Program-made: the position numbers and the translations under genes
NCBI RefSeq assembly: GCF_002752165.1
Contig: NZ_MOMB01000054.1
Span: forward strand, 1-64,000
Reading direction: 5' to 3'
DNA: 64,000 nucleotides
Source of the DNA: Erwinia sp. OLFS4
GTDB lineage: Bacteria > Pseudomonadota > Gammaproteobacteria > Enterobacterales > Enterobacteriaceae
Notes under the pieces: model-generated
Databases searched by the model: none
What the model was told of the DNA's origin: nothing
What the model saw: only the letters and a program-made list of their open reading frames with translations
In this document: positions 9,028 to 17,701 of the stretch, one piece after another
How the letters are laid out: each line of letters opens with the position of its first letter
Position numbering within the stretch: the stretch's first letter is position 1

Positions 9028-9510
9028 TTACCCCTGACGCGCCAGCAATGGCAGCGCAGTGGTGTATTTTATTTCCTCCATGGCAAAACTGGAAGTCACG
9101 TCAATTAGCCCGGAAACGCTATTAAGCAGCTTTTTATAGAACGCATCATAGGTTTTCATATCGGCAATTTGCACACGGAGCAGATAATCATACTCTCCTG
9201 CCATGCGATAAAATGCCATGACTTCAGGCATTATCTGCACCGCGTCAACAAAATGTTTATACCACTCCCGGCTATGGTGCTGTGTCTTAATCATCATAAA
9301 CGCCGTGAGCGATAACCCGAGTTTTTCATTATTTAACAGCGCAACCTTAGCGCAGATATAGCCCTCATCCTCCAGGCGTTTAAGCCGCTTCCAGCAGGGT
9401 GTGGTAGTCAGGTGCACCTTATCGGCCAGCGTCTGAAGTGACAGCATACAGTCCTGCTGCAACAGATTAAGCAGCATCAGGTCTTTGTCATCAAGCCCAT
9501 TTGTTAGCAA
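9028..9510 (-). CDS. decR: Lrp/AsnC-family regulator DecR (YbaO)
   Basis: Transcription regulator that in E. coli activates the cysteine-detoxification operon yhaOM. N-terminal winged helix-turn-helix ([17 protein letters not shown]) and C-terminal ligand-binding RAM domain ([35 protein letters not shown]). I chose the TTG at 9510 as start: GAGGAG stands at the right distance and the protein (160 residues) is close to the E. coli length of 152. The in-frame ATG at 9531 lacks a ribosome-binding site and lies only about five bases from the likely transcription start. Which start is used needs experimental evidence. Confidence 0.88.
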   Translation of the reverse strand: MLTNGLDDKDLMLLNLLQQDCMLSLQTLADKVHLTTTPCWKRLKRLEDEGYICAKVALLNNEKLGLSLTAFMMIKTQHHSREWYKHFVDAVQIMPEVMAFYRMAGEYDYLLRVQIADMKTYDAFYKKLLNSVSGLIDVTSSFAMEEIKYTTALPLLARQG

Positions 9511-9542
9511 AATTTTCTCCTCACGCGGCATATAGCAGCATG

Positions 9543-9548
9543 ATTATA
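9543..9548 (-). promoter_or_regulatory. -10 element of the decR-mdlAB promoter
   Basis: A perfect TATAAT lies on the minus strand at 9548-9543. It predicts transcription from about 9536, giving a 26-base leader to the TTG start at 9510. No good -35 hexamer is visible at 17 bases, so activation by a factor such as DecR itself is possible. Confidence 0.55.
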
Positions 9549-9614
9549 GCAACTTTTTCTCCGGGTTATTCGCTAATCTGTTTCGGTAGATATCGACCGC
9601 AGGGAAGGAACAGT

Positions 9615-10565
9615 ATGAGTGAAAAATTTAGACGCAATTTGCTGGTCTGCGTGCTGTTTGTAGCAGTCACCCTGACATGGGGCACCACCTGGATGGCCAT
9701 GAAAATTACCGTGGCTACGGTTCCCCCTATCTTTGCTACCGGTTTACGTTTTCTCTGTGCATCACCGCTGCTGATAGCCCTGGCTCGCTATCAAAAAGCA
9801 CCGCTTCTATTTCCCCCCGGACAGCGCCTGTTTCAGCTGGCCGTGATGCTGTGTTATTTTGCCATCCCCTTCACCCTGATGATTTATGGTGAGCGTTTTA
9901 CCACTGCCAGTCTTGCGGCCATTATCTTTGCCACCATGCCGGCGGCCGTTCTGGCAGCATCCATGATTTTTCTTGGGGAAAAAACCAGCCTGCAGCAGCT
10001 TACCGGCCTGGTGATCAGTACCGGCACGCTTTGCGTTATTCTCTGGCACGAAACGCGTTCCAGCGGTGAGACTCTGTTACAGGGCGTAGTGGCGCTGGTG
10101 GTTGCTGTGCTGATGCATGCCACCATGTATGTACAATGTAAAAAACGCTGTGCCGGCATTTCAGTACTCAGTTATAACGCGCTACCCTGTCTTGGTGCCG
10201 GCGTGCTATTAACGCTTACCGGCCTGAGTGAATCGCCAGACTTTAGCCAGTTTGCGCCGCAGGCAATTCTGGCAATTTGCTATCTCGGTGTTATTGCAGG
10301 GGTGGGAGGGATTCTGAGTTATTTTGCTCTTCAGCAATTTGCCCGACCATTTCAGGCATCAATGGTCTTTCTGGTGTTTCCGTTGGTGGCAATCAGTATT
10401 GAAAATCAGTTAAGGGGAGCCAGTATCAGCCAGGACTCATTGCTACTGATGGTTCCTTTTTTATCCGGCATTCTGCTGACCCTGTATCGCGGCCCGGCGC
10501 GCCTCGGCCAGATAGTAAAGGCCCTAAACAGCCTCAGGCAGCAAAATAGCGTGCTACCCAAATAA
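9615..10565 (+). CDS. DMT-superfamily permease (EamA domain)
   Basis: 316-residue inner-membrane transporter of the drug/metabolite superfamily, with about ten predicted helices in two EamA repeats (first begins TLTWGTTWMAMKITVATVPP, second begins around VVALVVAVLMHATMYV). Such proteins export amino acids or metabolites; the substrate here cannot be told from sequence. It starts at ATG 9615 after AGGGAAGGA, and is divergent from decR, which suggests that the regulator may control it. It is not part of the E. coli gene order at this position, so it is probably a lineage-specific insertion. Confidence 0.88.
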   Translation: MSEKFRRNLLVCVLFVAVTLTWGTTWMAMKITVATVPPIFATGLRFLCASPLLIALARYQKAPLLFPPGQRLFQLAVMLCYFAIPFTLMIYGERFTTASLAAIIFATMPAAVLAASMIFLGEKTSLQQLTGLVISTGTLCVILWHETRSSGETLLQGVVALVVAVLMHATMYVQCKKRCAGISVLSYNALPCLGAGVLLTLTGLSESPDFSQFAPQAILAICYLGVIAGVGGILSYFALQQFARPFQASMVFLVFPLVAISIENQLRGASISQDSLLLMVPFLSGILLTLYRGPARLGQIVKALNSLRQQNSVLPK

Positions 10566-10568
10566 AAA

Positions 10569-10589
10569 AACCGGGCTTCCCGCCCGGTT
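10569..10589 (-). terminator. Terminator downstream of cof
   Basis: Stem AACCGGGC / GCCCGGTT around TTCCC between the convergent permease gene and cof. The minus strand continues into a run of seven T, a classical rho-independent terminator for cof; it may also stop the plus-strand transcript. Confidence 0.85.
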
Positions 10590-10603
10590 CACGGCAACAG
10601 GCC

Positions 10604-11425
10604 TCAATATTCAGGGGAATAGGTGAGGTGCGGTGTGTTCAGCCAGTGATTAAGAAAATGCGACACACTCTGTGTCGCGCTGGTACCAATAACAGGAAGA
10701 TGAGGTAGCGCGGCTTTCAGTTGATGCATGGCATTACCCATCACGTAGCCTTTACCAACCCTGGCAAGCATCTCCTGATCATTCATGGCGTCACCAAACG
10801 CCATACAATCATTCAGCGTCAGACCAAGCGAAGAAACCAGCCAGCTCAGCGCTTCCCCTTTATTACAGGCGAGCGGTAATACCTCCAGGCATTCCCATGC
10901 TGAAAAACAGAGATGCGCCCGTTCGCCAAGGGCCGCCCGCAGACGCGACTGAAGCTGGCATAACTGCGTGTGTTCGCCAATAAAACACAGTTTGGTCACC
11001 TGATGGGCCGGTAGTGTTCTCAGATCCCGCAGCTGATAGCAGAACCCGCTGGCGCGGTGCGCATCCAGCAGGGCCGGTCGATCCTCCGCGGTATACCACC
11101 CTGCGTCATTAAAAGCATGCAGCGTAGCTTCTGTCATCCAGCAGGAATGAATCACCTCTTCCACTACATCCGGGGCTAGATCAGCAGCATAATGCACCCG
11201 TCCCTGGCTATCATGGATACGGGTACCATTACCGGTAATTAACCAGGCATCCAACGCCAGCGGTGCAATCTGCGGTTGCATATCAAGATAGTGGCGTCCC
11301 GTAGCGAACGTGATGGTAATTTGCTTGTTCAGCAAAGCCCGCAACGTCGCCAGCGTGGCCTCTCCCAGGGTATGAGTAGGTAATAACAACGTACCATCCA
11401 TATCAAAAGCAGCAAGACGGGCCAT
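10604..11425 (-). CDS. cof: HAD-family phosphatase Cof (HMP-PP hydrolase)
   Basis: 273-residue HAD-superfamily phosphatase. The E. coli protein hydrolyses 4-amino-2-methyl-5-hydroxymethylpyrimidine pyrophosphate, a thiamine precursor, and other sugar or cofactor phosphates. Motif I FDMDGTLL (catalytic Asp), motif II ATGRH, motif III lysine in CNKGEAL, and motif [13 protein letters not shown] are all present. The start at 11425 ([11 protein letters not shown]) matches the 272-residue E. coli protein; a longer frame from 11482 runs through the divergent promoter region. Confidence 0.95.
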   Translation of the reverse strand: MARLAAFDMDGTLLLPTHTLGEATLATLRALLNKQITITFATGRHYLDMQPQIAPLALDAWLITGNGTRIHDSQGRVHYAADLAPDVVEEVIHSCWMTEATLHAFNDAGWYTAEDRPALLDAHRASGFCYQLRDLRTLPAHQVTKLCFIGEHTQLCQLQSRLRAALGERAHLCFSAWECLEVLPLACNKGEALSWLVSSLGLTLNDCMAFGDAMNDQEMLARVGKGYVMGNAMHQLKAALPHLPVIGTSATQSVSHFLNHWLNTPHLTYSPEY

Positions 11426-11472
11426 AATTTTTCCGGCATCTGATTTACACCCTGCCAGTATTGAACGATATT

Positions 11473-11513
11473 TACGGAACAAACAGTGATATCATTAAAA
11501 ATTATGTTCCGTA
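11473..11513. promoter_or_regulatory. Inverted repeat in the cof-ybaE divergent region
   Basis: Arms TACGGAACA (11473-11481) and TGTTCCGTA (11505-11513) are perfect 9-base inverted repeats, 23 bases apart, in the 91-base region between two divergent genes. The right arm ends three bases before the ybaE start codon, and no Shine-Dalgarno sequence is seen there. It could be an operator, plausibly for YbaE itself. Confidence 0.5.
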
Positions 11514-11516
11514 TTT

Positions 11517-13205
11517 ATGCGACAGCTACAGCGTCTTAATCAGTATTTACGTCTCTGGCAAAGCAGTGAAGGCTCGCCTCAGTCAACCAGCGTGGCGGCG
11601 ATGGCGGCCAGATGTCTTTGCAGCGAACGTCATATGCGTACCCTGCTCTCACGCTGGCAACAGCTCGGCTGGGCAGAATGGCAGGCCGTCGCAGGCAGAG
11701 GTAAACGCGGTACGCTGCGCTTTTACCGACATCCTGAAGCCCTGCGGGCCGCATTCTTGCGTGAAGAACTGGATCGTGGCCAGGCTCAGAATGCGCTGGC
11801 TCTCGCCCAGGTCGATCCCGGCAAACTGGAAAAATTATTGTCGCCGCTGATGGGCGGTCAATGGCTCAATAACCGGCCAACGCTGCGTATTCCCTATTAT
11901 CGCCCTTTTGACAGCCTGGAACCGTTAACATTGAGCGGACGTGCAGAGCAGCAGCTTGTCAGCCAGCTACATGCGGGATTAACCCGCTTTGTGAATAACC
12001 GTGTCGTGGCGGATATGGCCCACCACTGGCAGCAAAGTGCCGACGGACTGAGCTGGCATTTTTATCTGCGCCCACAGCTTCACTGGCATAACGGTGACCA
12101 GATTGAAGGCAGACAATTACTGGTCCGGCTGCACACCATTTTACACTCGGATTGTGGCCAGCGTTTGCTGAGCAGCGTCAGCGCTATTTCACTGCCTCAT
12201 GCCCTGTGCCTGCGCTTTGATTTACACTCACCGGATAACTGGCTGGCTCACCGCCTGGCCTCCGTCCCCTGTCTTATGGCCCATCCCTCTTTGCCGCAAA
12301 CCGGCGCCGGACCATACCGCCTCACCTGCTTTTCCAGTGCACTGGTCAGAATTGAAAGCCATAGTCAGTATCATCTCCGCCATCCTTTGGTAGAAACCAT
12401 TGAATACTGGATTACGCCGGCACTGTTTGACCGGACACAGGGAACCAGCTGCCGCCACCCGGTGCAAATTGCTATTGGCAGCGAAAATGAACTTAATGCA
12501 CTGCGTCCGGTTGAACACAGCGTCAGCCTTGGTTTTTGTTATATGGCGTTACGACATCATAACGGTTTTACTGCTGCCCAGGCCCGGACCTTACTGCGGT
12601 TGCTCAAGGAAGCGCGGTTGATTGAACATCTTCCGCTGGAAGAGGGATTGATTACCCCGACACGGGCAATGCTACCAGGCTGGCCAGTTCCGCCACTGGC
12701 GGGCGCAGAAGCCCCGCTGCCGGCGACCCTGAAACTTTGCTATCACCTGCCGATGGAGTTGCATGCAGTAGCCGAAGCCCTGCGCCAGGTGCTGGCCCGC
12801 CATGGCTGTCAGCTTGACGTGCATTTTCATCCGGCTAAAAGCTGGCGCGACTACCCTGCCCTGGCTGAGGCCGATATCATCATGGGCGATCGGCTGATTG
12901 GCGAGGCACCCGAGTTTACCCTTGAAAGCTGGCTGCGTCTTGATCCACTCTGGCCGATAGTGCTGGAGGATAGCGGCTGGCAACAGCTATTAACCGGGCT
13001 ACAACGCATACAACAATCTGAAAATGAAGCGGCGCGCTGCGATAAGCTGCGCAAGAAATTACAACAGTTAATGGCCGCTGCCATCATCACCCCGTTATTT
13101 AACTACCGTTATCAGGTCAGCGCACCGCCCGGCGTACAGGGTATTCATCTTAACGCCTGGGGATGGTTCGATTTTACCCGTGCCTGGATCCCGCCACCGG
13201 CATAA
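11517..13205 (+). CDS. ybaE: SgrR-like transcription regulator YbaE
   Basis: 562-residue protein with an N-terminal winged helix-turn-helix of the SgrR type (MRQLQRLNQYLRLWQ..CSERHMRTLLSRWQQLGWAEWQAVAGRGKRG) and a C-terminal domain resembling periplasmic solute-binding proteins (family 5) from about residue 160, with no signal peptide. SgrR of this family senses glucose-phosphate stress and activates sgrS; the ligand of YbaE is unknown. No SgrS-like RNA is visible next to it. Sequence and length match E. coli YbaE (566). No clear ribosome-binding site precedes the ATG. Confidence 0.92.
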   Translation: MRQLQRLNQYLRLWQSSEGSPQSTSVAAMAARCLCSERHMRTLLSRWQQLGWAEWQAVAGRGKRGTLRFYRHPEALRAAFLREELDRGQAQNALALAQVDPGKLEKLLSPLMGGQWLNNRPTLRIPYYRPFDSLEPLTLSGRAEQQLVSQLHAGLTRFVNNRVVADMAHHWQQSADGLSWHFYLRPQLHWHNGDQIEGRQLLVRLHTILHSDCGQRLLSSVSAISLPHALCLRFDLHSPDNWLAHRLASVPCLMAHPSLPQTGAGPYRLTCFSSALVRIESHSQYHLRHPLVETIEYWITPALFDRTQGTSCRHPVQIAIGSENELNALRPVEHSVSLGFCYMALRHHNGFTAAQARTLLRLLKEARLIEHLPLEEGLITPTRAMLPGWPVPPLAGAEAPLPATLKLCYHLPMELHAVAEALRQVLARHGCQLDVHFHPAKSWRDYPALAEADIIMGDRLIGEAPEFTLESWLRLDPLWPIVLEDSGWQQLLTGLQRIQQSENEAARCDKLRKKLQQLMAAAIITPLFNYRYQVSAPPGVQGIHLNAWGWFDFTRAWIPPPA

Positions 13206-13229
13206 TCCGACTAGGCTTTCTGCACCAGC

Positions 13230-13246
13230 GGCGCTACCATAGCGCC
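13230..13246 (+). other. Hairpin between ybaE and queC
   Basis: Stem GGCGCTA / TAGCGCC with a three-base loop, 14 bases before the queC ribosome-binding site. It may be a weak terminator for ybaE or a leader structure of queC. No strong U-tract follows. Confidence 0.4.
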
Positions 13247-13269
13247 CGGGTTTAAAAGGAGCAGTGAAT

Positions 13270-13965
13270 ATGAAACGTGCAGTGGTTGTATTTAGCGGTG
13301 GCCAGGATTCCACGACCTGCCTGATTCAGGCGCAACAGCAGTATGATGACGTTCACTGTATCACTTTTGATTACGGTCAGCGCCATCGGGCAGAAATCGA
13401 TATTGCCAGACAACTCAGTCAGCAGTTGGCGGTGAGTGCCCACAAGGTCATGGACGTCTCATTGCTTAATGAACTGGCTATCAGCAGCCTGACGCGCGAT
13501 AACATCCCGGTACCGGATTACGATCCGGACGCCAGCGACTTACCCAGCACATTCGTTCCCGGCCGTAACATTCTGTTTCTGACGCTGGCGTCAGTTTATG
13601 CCTATCAGGTAAATGCAGAAGCGGTTATTACCGGCGTCTGCGAAACCGATTTTTCGGGCTATCCCGACTGTCGGGATGAGTTTGTCAAAGCCCTGAATCA
13701 GGCGGTAGTGCTGGGAATCGCGCGTCCACTGCGCTTTGAAACCCCACTGATGTGGCTGAATAAGGCAGAAACCTGGGCGCTGGCCGACTACTGGCAGCAG
13801 CTCGATTTAATCCGTCAGCAGACGCTGACCTGTTACAACGGCATCCAGGGCGATGGCTGCGGCGAATGTGCAGCCTGTCAGTTGCGCGCCAGGGGCCTGC
13901 GTGATTATCAGCAGCAACCCGCCACGATTATGCAGGCGATGAAAAAGAAAACCGGCCTGGCCTGA
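13270..13965 (+). CDS. queC: 7-cyano-7-deazaguanine synthase QueC
   Basis: Converts 7-carboxy-7-deazaguanine to preQ0 with ATP and ammonia, a step in queuosine synthesis. PP-loop SGGQDSTTC at the N-terminus, and zinc ligands in the C-terminal [14 protein letters not shown] segment. The length of 231 residues equals that of E. coli QueC. The ATG at 13270 is nine bases after AAAAGGA; the upstream GTG at 13264 is too close. Later queuosine steps, tgt and queA, are at 54882-57172. Confidence 0.97.
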   Translation: MKRAVVVFSGGQDSTTCLIQAQQQYDDVHCITFDYGQRHRAEIDIARQLSQQLAVSAHKVMDVSLLNELAISSLTRDNIPVPDYDPDASDLPSTFVPGRNILFLTLASVYAYQVNAEAVITGVCETDFSGYPDCRDEFVKALNQAVVLGIARPLRFETPLMWLNKAETWALADYWQQLDLIRQQTLTCYNGIQGDGCGECAACQLRARGLRDYQQQPATIMQAMKKKTGLA

Positions 13966-13983
13966 AACGGGCATGCGTCAGCA

Positions 13984-14412
13984 TCAATCCGCTGACGTCG
14001 CCGCCCGGGGCGCCGCTTTTATCAGACTACTTAGCCGCTGCTGTAACTCGCCTTCCATCGGCAGCGCTTTATGAGTATTCAGATCGATACAGACAAAAGT
14101 CAGCCGGGCATCCGCAATATCTTCCCCACCAGGTGACAGACAGACCCGCTGGCTGATAACACCACTGCGGCTGCTCAGCGCCACCAGCTCACTTTCCACC
14201 TGAAGAAGGTCGCCTAATACCGCCGGACGACGGTAATTAATATTGATATTCACCACAACGAAACCATACTGATTTTTCTGTAACCAGTGGAAGGCATCTT
14301 CCTGCTCAAGCCATGCCCAGCGCGCTTCTTCAAGGAACTCCAGGTAGCGGGCATTGTTGACGTGCTGGTAAACATCAAGGTGGTAACCCCTGACTTTGAT
14401 CGTTGTTTGCAT
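13984..14412 (-). CDS. fadM: Acyl-CoA thioesterase FadM (YbaW)
   Basis: 142-residue single-hotdog thioesterase that hydrolyses long-chain acyl-CoA, including 3,5-tetradecadienoyl-CoA in E. coli, and supports beta-oxidation. The motif YHLDVYQHVNNARYLEFLEEARW contains the catalytic Asp of 4-hydroxybenzoyl-CoA-thioesterase-type enzymes. The start at 14412 aligns with E. coli MQTQIKVRGY; the frame extends to 14499 but without conservation. Confidence 0.94.
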   Translation of the reverse strand: MQTTIKVRGYHLDVYQHVNNARYLEFLEEARWAWLEQEDAFHWLQKNQYGFVVVNININYRRPAVLGDLLQVESELVALSSRSGVISQRVCLSPGGEDIADARLTFVCIDLNTHKALPMEGELQQRLSSLIKAAPRAATSAD

Positions 14413-14512
14413 AATTGTGGCTCCGCTAAAGGTCACGCCAACTGGTATGACCTCTAAGCCTGGCAGCTGACAACGACAATGCCATAACCTTACCAGCACA
14501 ATGAGAGCCTGA

Positions 14513-14866
14513 TCACAGCTTCAGATTTGGCAAATTTCGTTTCAGCAGCGCCTTACCAATACCCGGGACTTCGCTGAGCTGTTCAACAGCCGTGAATGGG
14601 CCATATTGCTCACGATAGCGGATGATGGCTTCCGCTTTCCTGAGGCCGACACCGTTCAGCACGCTTGCCAGTTCAGCCGCACTGGCATGGTTAATACTGA
14701 CCTTTTCTTCGCTGACCGTACCCGGCTGACCGGGTGTTTTTTCTGGCTGTACTGACGCAGGTGCAGCATCAGCAACGTCTTTCGGTGCGGCGATGGCCTG
14801 CCCTTGCCCCATGCCAGCCAGCAGCAACCCGCTGAGAACAATCGCGTAACGCCATGATTTCTCCAT
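14513..14866 (-). CDS. ybaV: ComEA-like helix-hairpin-helix protein YbaV
   Basis: 117-residue exported protein: a signal peptide (to about AIAA, residue 27), a Pro/Gln-rich linker, then a ComEA-type double helix-hairpin-helix domain (VSINHASAAELASVLNGVGLRKAEAIIRYR..VEQLSEVPGIGKALL). ComEA domains bind double-stranded DNA in the periplasm during uptake; in enterobacteria without complete competence machinery the role is less sure. Position beside ppiD matches E. coli. Confidence 0.92.
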   Translation of the reverse strand: MEKSWRYAIVLSGLLLAGMGQGQAIAAPKDVADAAPASVQPEKTPGQPGTVSEEKVSINHASAAELASVLNGVGLRKAEAIIRYREQYGPFTAVEQLSEVPGIGKALLKRNLPNLKL

Positions 14867-15047
14867 TACCTTTCTCCTTGTTTATCGCAGTGGAGACAGG
14901 CTAATCACCGGCAGCAAACCCGACAACGCTGATGAACAGAAGCCGCAGGGCTGCTCGACAATAAACTCCCGGCTTGCACTCTGCCTGCAGGGGTTTTGCG
15001 TCCGCTGACGCAAATCCACTCAGCCACTCAGCAATTGCGGGCAATAA

Positions 15048-15077
15048 AAAAGGCCGGGCAATCTGCACCGGCCTTTT
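15048..15077 (-). terminator. Terminator of ppiD
   Basis: Stem AAAAGGCCGG / CCGGCCTTTT with a ten-base loop directly after the ppiD stop, giving a U-rich tail on the minus strand. A typical rho-independent terminator. Confidence 0.88.
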
Positions 15078-15096
15078 ATCGTACTGGCTAACGTGA

Positions 15097-16968
15097 TTAC
15101 TGCACGTCCACCCCTGAACCATATTTTATTTTGGCTTGCTGGCGCAGATTGCTCAGTAGGGCTTCAAAAGCAATCTGAGCATTGTTCTGAATCACCCCTT
15201 GCACCAGCGCATTTTTTTGCCCATCGGGCAGGCTACCGCTCTTCACGCTGTCGAGCGCCAGCAACACAAGGTTGCCTTTGCCGTCTTCACTGACTGCGTA
15301 GGTGACGCCACCTTTTGAAGGTAACGGCATTTCAAACACCGATTGAGTCAACGGTGAGCGGTCAGTCCGGCTCAATGTCTGCGGCGTGCCAAAAGTCAGC
15401 TTTGCAGCTTTCATCGCGTCATCGCCTTTGCCCGCTTTCAGCGCTGCCAGCAGTTTTTCCGCCTGCATTCTGGCTTCCTGAGTCGCCTTGTCGCGCCGGA
15501 TATCTTGTGCAATCTGGTCATGTACTTCAAAAAGTGGCTTCACCGCTTGCGCTTTATGGTCGGCAATACGCACGACAAATGCCCGGTCGCCATCAACGGT
15601 GATAATGTCGGAATTGCTGCCGGGGGCGCCATTCTGCCCCAGCAGGCCACCGTTAAAGATCGCCTGAGTCACCGGCTGAAAGTCGAGCGCTGGCGGCACA
15701 TTGTCATGACTGAACCAGTCGGTTTCAATCGCCTTCACGCCGGCAGCCTGCTCAGCGCCTGCCAGCGATGTATTGTTGTTGCTGGCAGCATCACTGACCT
15801 TTTGCTGAAGCTTATAATAAGCATCTATCGCTTTTTCCTGCTTCACTTTATCCGCTACCTGGCTATGAACCTCGGCCAGCGGCTTCACCTGCTGAGGTGT
15901 GATATCATCCAGGCGGGCAATCAGGTAACCCACAGAAGATTTAATCACGCCGGACAGCTGACCTTTCTCTTTCAGCCCGGCATTTTTCAGCTCATCAGGC
16001 ATCGTCTCCGGCTCCAGCCACCCCATATCACCGCCTTTACGCGCGGTAATCGGGTCGATTGATTTCTGTTTAGCCAGGCTCGCGAAGTCTGCACCCTGCT
16101 TCAGCGCCGTCAGCACCGCCCCGGCATCCGCTTCCGTTTTAGTCTGAATAATACTAAAGCGGCTACGCTCCGGCTGGGTATATTCCTGTTTGTGCTGATC
16201 ATACCAGCTTTGGATTTCGCTCTCGCTGGCGGACGTCTTCATCGCGGCCGCGTCCAGTTCAATGTAACTTACCCGGAACTGTTCCGGCGCCATAAAGCTG
16301 GCTTTATTCTGCGCGTAGTTATTTTTTATCTGCTCATCGCTGACGTTTTGTTTTGCAATCAGCGCCGCCACGTTGAGCGTGGCTTCACGAACAAGACGTT
16401 GCTGGGAGACCAGTGCGGTCAGCGCCTCTTCCTCACCTTTTAGCATGAAATCAGCCCCGGCAATCGGCTGAATAAGCTGTTGTATAGTAAGTTGTTTACG
16501 CAGAGCTTCAGCATACTGATCGGGGGTATAACCCATATTAGCCAGAATGCCGTTATATTTCGCGTTATCAAACTTCCCGTTGCTCTGAAAAGCAGGCTGG
16601 CTGAAAATAGCCTGTTTGACCTGTTCATCGCCAATGGCGAGGCCAATCTTACTGGCATATTGATCGAGCAGCTTTTCATCAATGAGCTGTGAGAGTGCCT
16701 GCTGGCGCATCTGACGCATATAGCCTTCATTACTGGCCAGCGTAGAAAACTGCTCGCCCAGCATCTGCTGCTGACGCGCCCGCTCACTGGCATAAGCACG
16801 TTCCAGCTGCGCCCGGCCAATTTCGTCTCCGTTGACTTTGGCTGCGTAGTCGGCATTAGCGCCAACCAGATAGTTGCCTACCCCGGTCAGCACAAAGGAT
16901 ATAATAATCAGCCCCAGTATGATTTTGAGCACGACATGGCTCGACGCCGTGCGTAAATTGTCCATCAT
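15097..16968 (-). CDS. ppiD: Periplasmic chaperone PpiD
   Basis: 623-residue membrane-anchored periplasmic folding factor that associates with the SecYEG translocon and assists newly exported proteins. One N-terminal transmembrane segment (VVLKIILGLIIISFVLTGVG), a SurA-like N-terminal chaperone region, a central parvulin domain (around RSRFSIIQTKTEADAGAVL..GGDMGWLEPETMPDELKNA) and a C-terminal region. The parvulin domain of E. coli PpiD lacks measurable isomerase activity. It lies downstream of hupB, as in E. coli. Confidence 0.96.
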   Translation of the reverse strand: MMDNLRTASSHVVLKIILGLIIISFVLTGVGNYLVGANADYAAKVNGDEIGRAQLERAYASERARQQQMLGEQFSTLASNEGYMRQMRQQALSQLIDEKLLDQYASKIGLAIGDEQVKQAIFSQPAFQSNGKFDNAKYNGILANMGYTPDQYAEALRKQLTIQQLIQPIAGADFMLKGEEEALTALVSQQRLVREATLNVAALIAKQNVSDEQIKNNYAQNKASFMAPEQFRVSYIELDAAAMKTSASESEIQSWYDQHKQEYTQPERSRFSIIQTKTEADAGAVLTALKQGADFASLAKQKSIDPITARKGGDMGWLEPETMPDELKNAGLKEKGQLSGVIKSSVGYLIARLDDITPQQVKPLAEVHSQVADKVKQEKAIDAYYKLQQKVSDAASNNNTSLAGAEQAAGVKAIETDWFSHDNVPPALDFQPVTQAIFNGGLLGQNGAPGSNSDIITVDGDRAFVVRIADHKAQAVKPLFEVHDQIAQDIRRDKATQEARMQAEKLLAALKAGKGDDAMKAAKLTFGTPQTLSRTDRSPLTQSVFEMPLPSKGGVTYAVSEDGKGNLVLLALDSVKSGSLPDGQKNALVQGVIQNNAQIAFEALLSNLRQQAKIKYGSGVDVQ

Positions 16969-17097
16969 GGTGTGACAACACTCCGCTGTAGTATGAATGT
17001 AAATCTCAGCGCTCGGGCGACCGGTCCATTGAGTCGTCTTTCGCCGCGCGTTCTCGCGTAGTATGACAACCGGAAAACGGGATTGTCACTGAAAGAT

Positions 17098-17128
17098 AAA
17101 AAAAGGCACATCAACATCTTGATGTGCC
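17098..17128 (-). terminator. Terminator of hupB
   Basis: Perfect 10-bp stem GGCACATCAA / TTGATGTGCC with loop CATC, followed on the minus strand by a run of seven T. It ends the highly expressed hupB transcript. Confidence 0.92.
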
Positions 17129-17201
17129 CGGTATGTTACCTGATAACGCCAGAACGATCCTCACCCAGCCGCATAATTCTGCGACCTGCGGTGAGAAAGC
17201 C

Positions 17202-17477
17202 TTATTTATTAACGGCGTCTTTCAGCGCTTTACCGGCGCGGAAGCCGGGAACTTTGCTGGCAGGAATAGTAATTTCTTTACCGGTCTGTGGATTACGACC
17301 GGTGCGGGAAGCGCGTTCACGCACGGAGAACGTACCAAACCCAACTAATGCAACCTCGTCGCCCGCTTTCAGAGCGTCAGAAACTGAACCCATAAAAGCG
17401 TCCAATACTCGTCCAGCGGCTGCTTTAGAAATATCAGCATTTGCAGCAATTTTGTCGATCAGTTGTGACTTATTCAC
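17202..17477 (-). CDS. hupB: Nucleoid protein HU, beta subunit
   Basis: 91-residue HU-beta, which binds and bends DNA without sequence specificity and pairs with HU-alpha. The DNA-binding beta-arm shows the signature [25 protein letters not shown] with the intercalating RNP motif. The GTG at 17477 is taken as start: it gives [21 protein letters not shown] like E. coli HupB, which also uses GTG. An in-frame ATG three codons upstream lies directly against the AGAGGGG ribosome-binding site, so it is less likely. Confidence 0.95.
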   Translation of the reverse strand: MNKSQLIDKIAANADISKAAAGRVLDAFMGSVSDALKAGDEVALVGFGTFSVRERASRTGRNPQTGKEITIPASKVPGFRAGKALKDAVNK

Positions 17478-17634
17478 GCTATTCATCCCCTCTTTATTAT
17501 TTACTTTACGGTCAGGTCGTGGGACCTGCCGCTATCGCACAGCAACTATACGGGCATTTAATCGCCCAAGTGTGTCAGACTGCGGAATCATCATCATACC
17601 ACAGCGGGTTTGACAGTCTCTAAGTTAGCGGCAC

Positions 17635-17671
17635 AAAAAAAGGCTGGCAAGCACCATTTCACTTGACAGCC
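17635..17671 (-). terminator. Terminator of lon
   Basis: Interrupted stem GGCTG-G-CAAG / CTTG-A-CAGCC around a ten-base loop, with seven T on the minus strand, placed about 30 bases after the lon stop. Confidence 0.8.
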
Positions 17672-17701
17672 CGTGTTTTACGCTGTTTTTGCCTTATATC
17701 A

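Noticed and set aside
13206..13269. preQ1 riboswitch before queC
   Set aside because: Only a simple 7-bp hairpin is seen; the conserved pseudoknot pattern of preQ1 riboswitches is absent.
15505..16062. 185-codon plus-strand frame within ppiD
   Set aside because: Antisense to the conserved ppiD coding sequence, with no recognisable domain.
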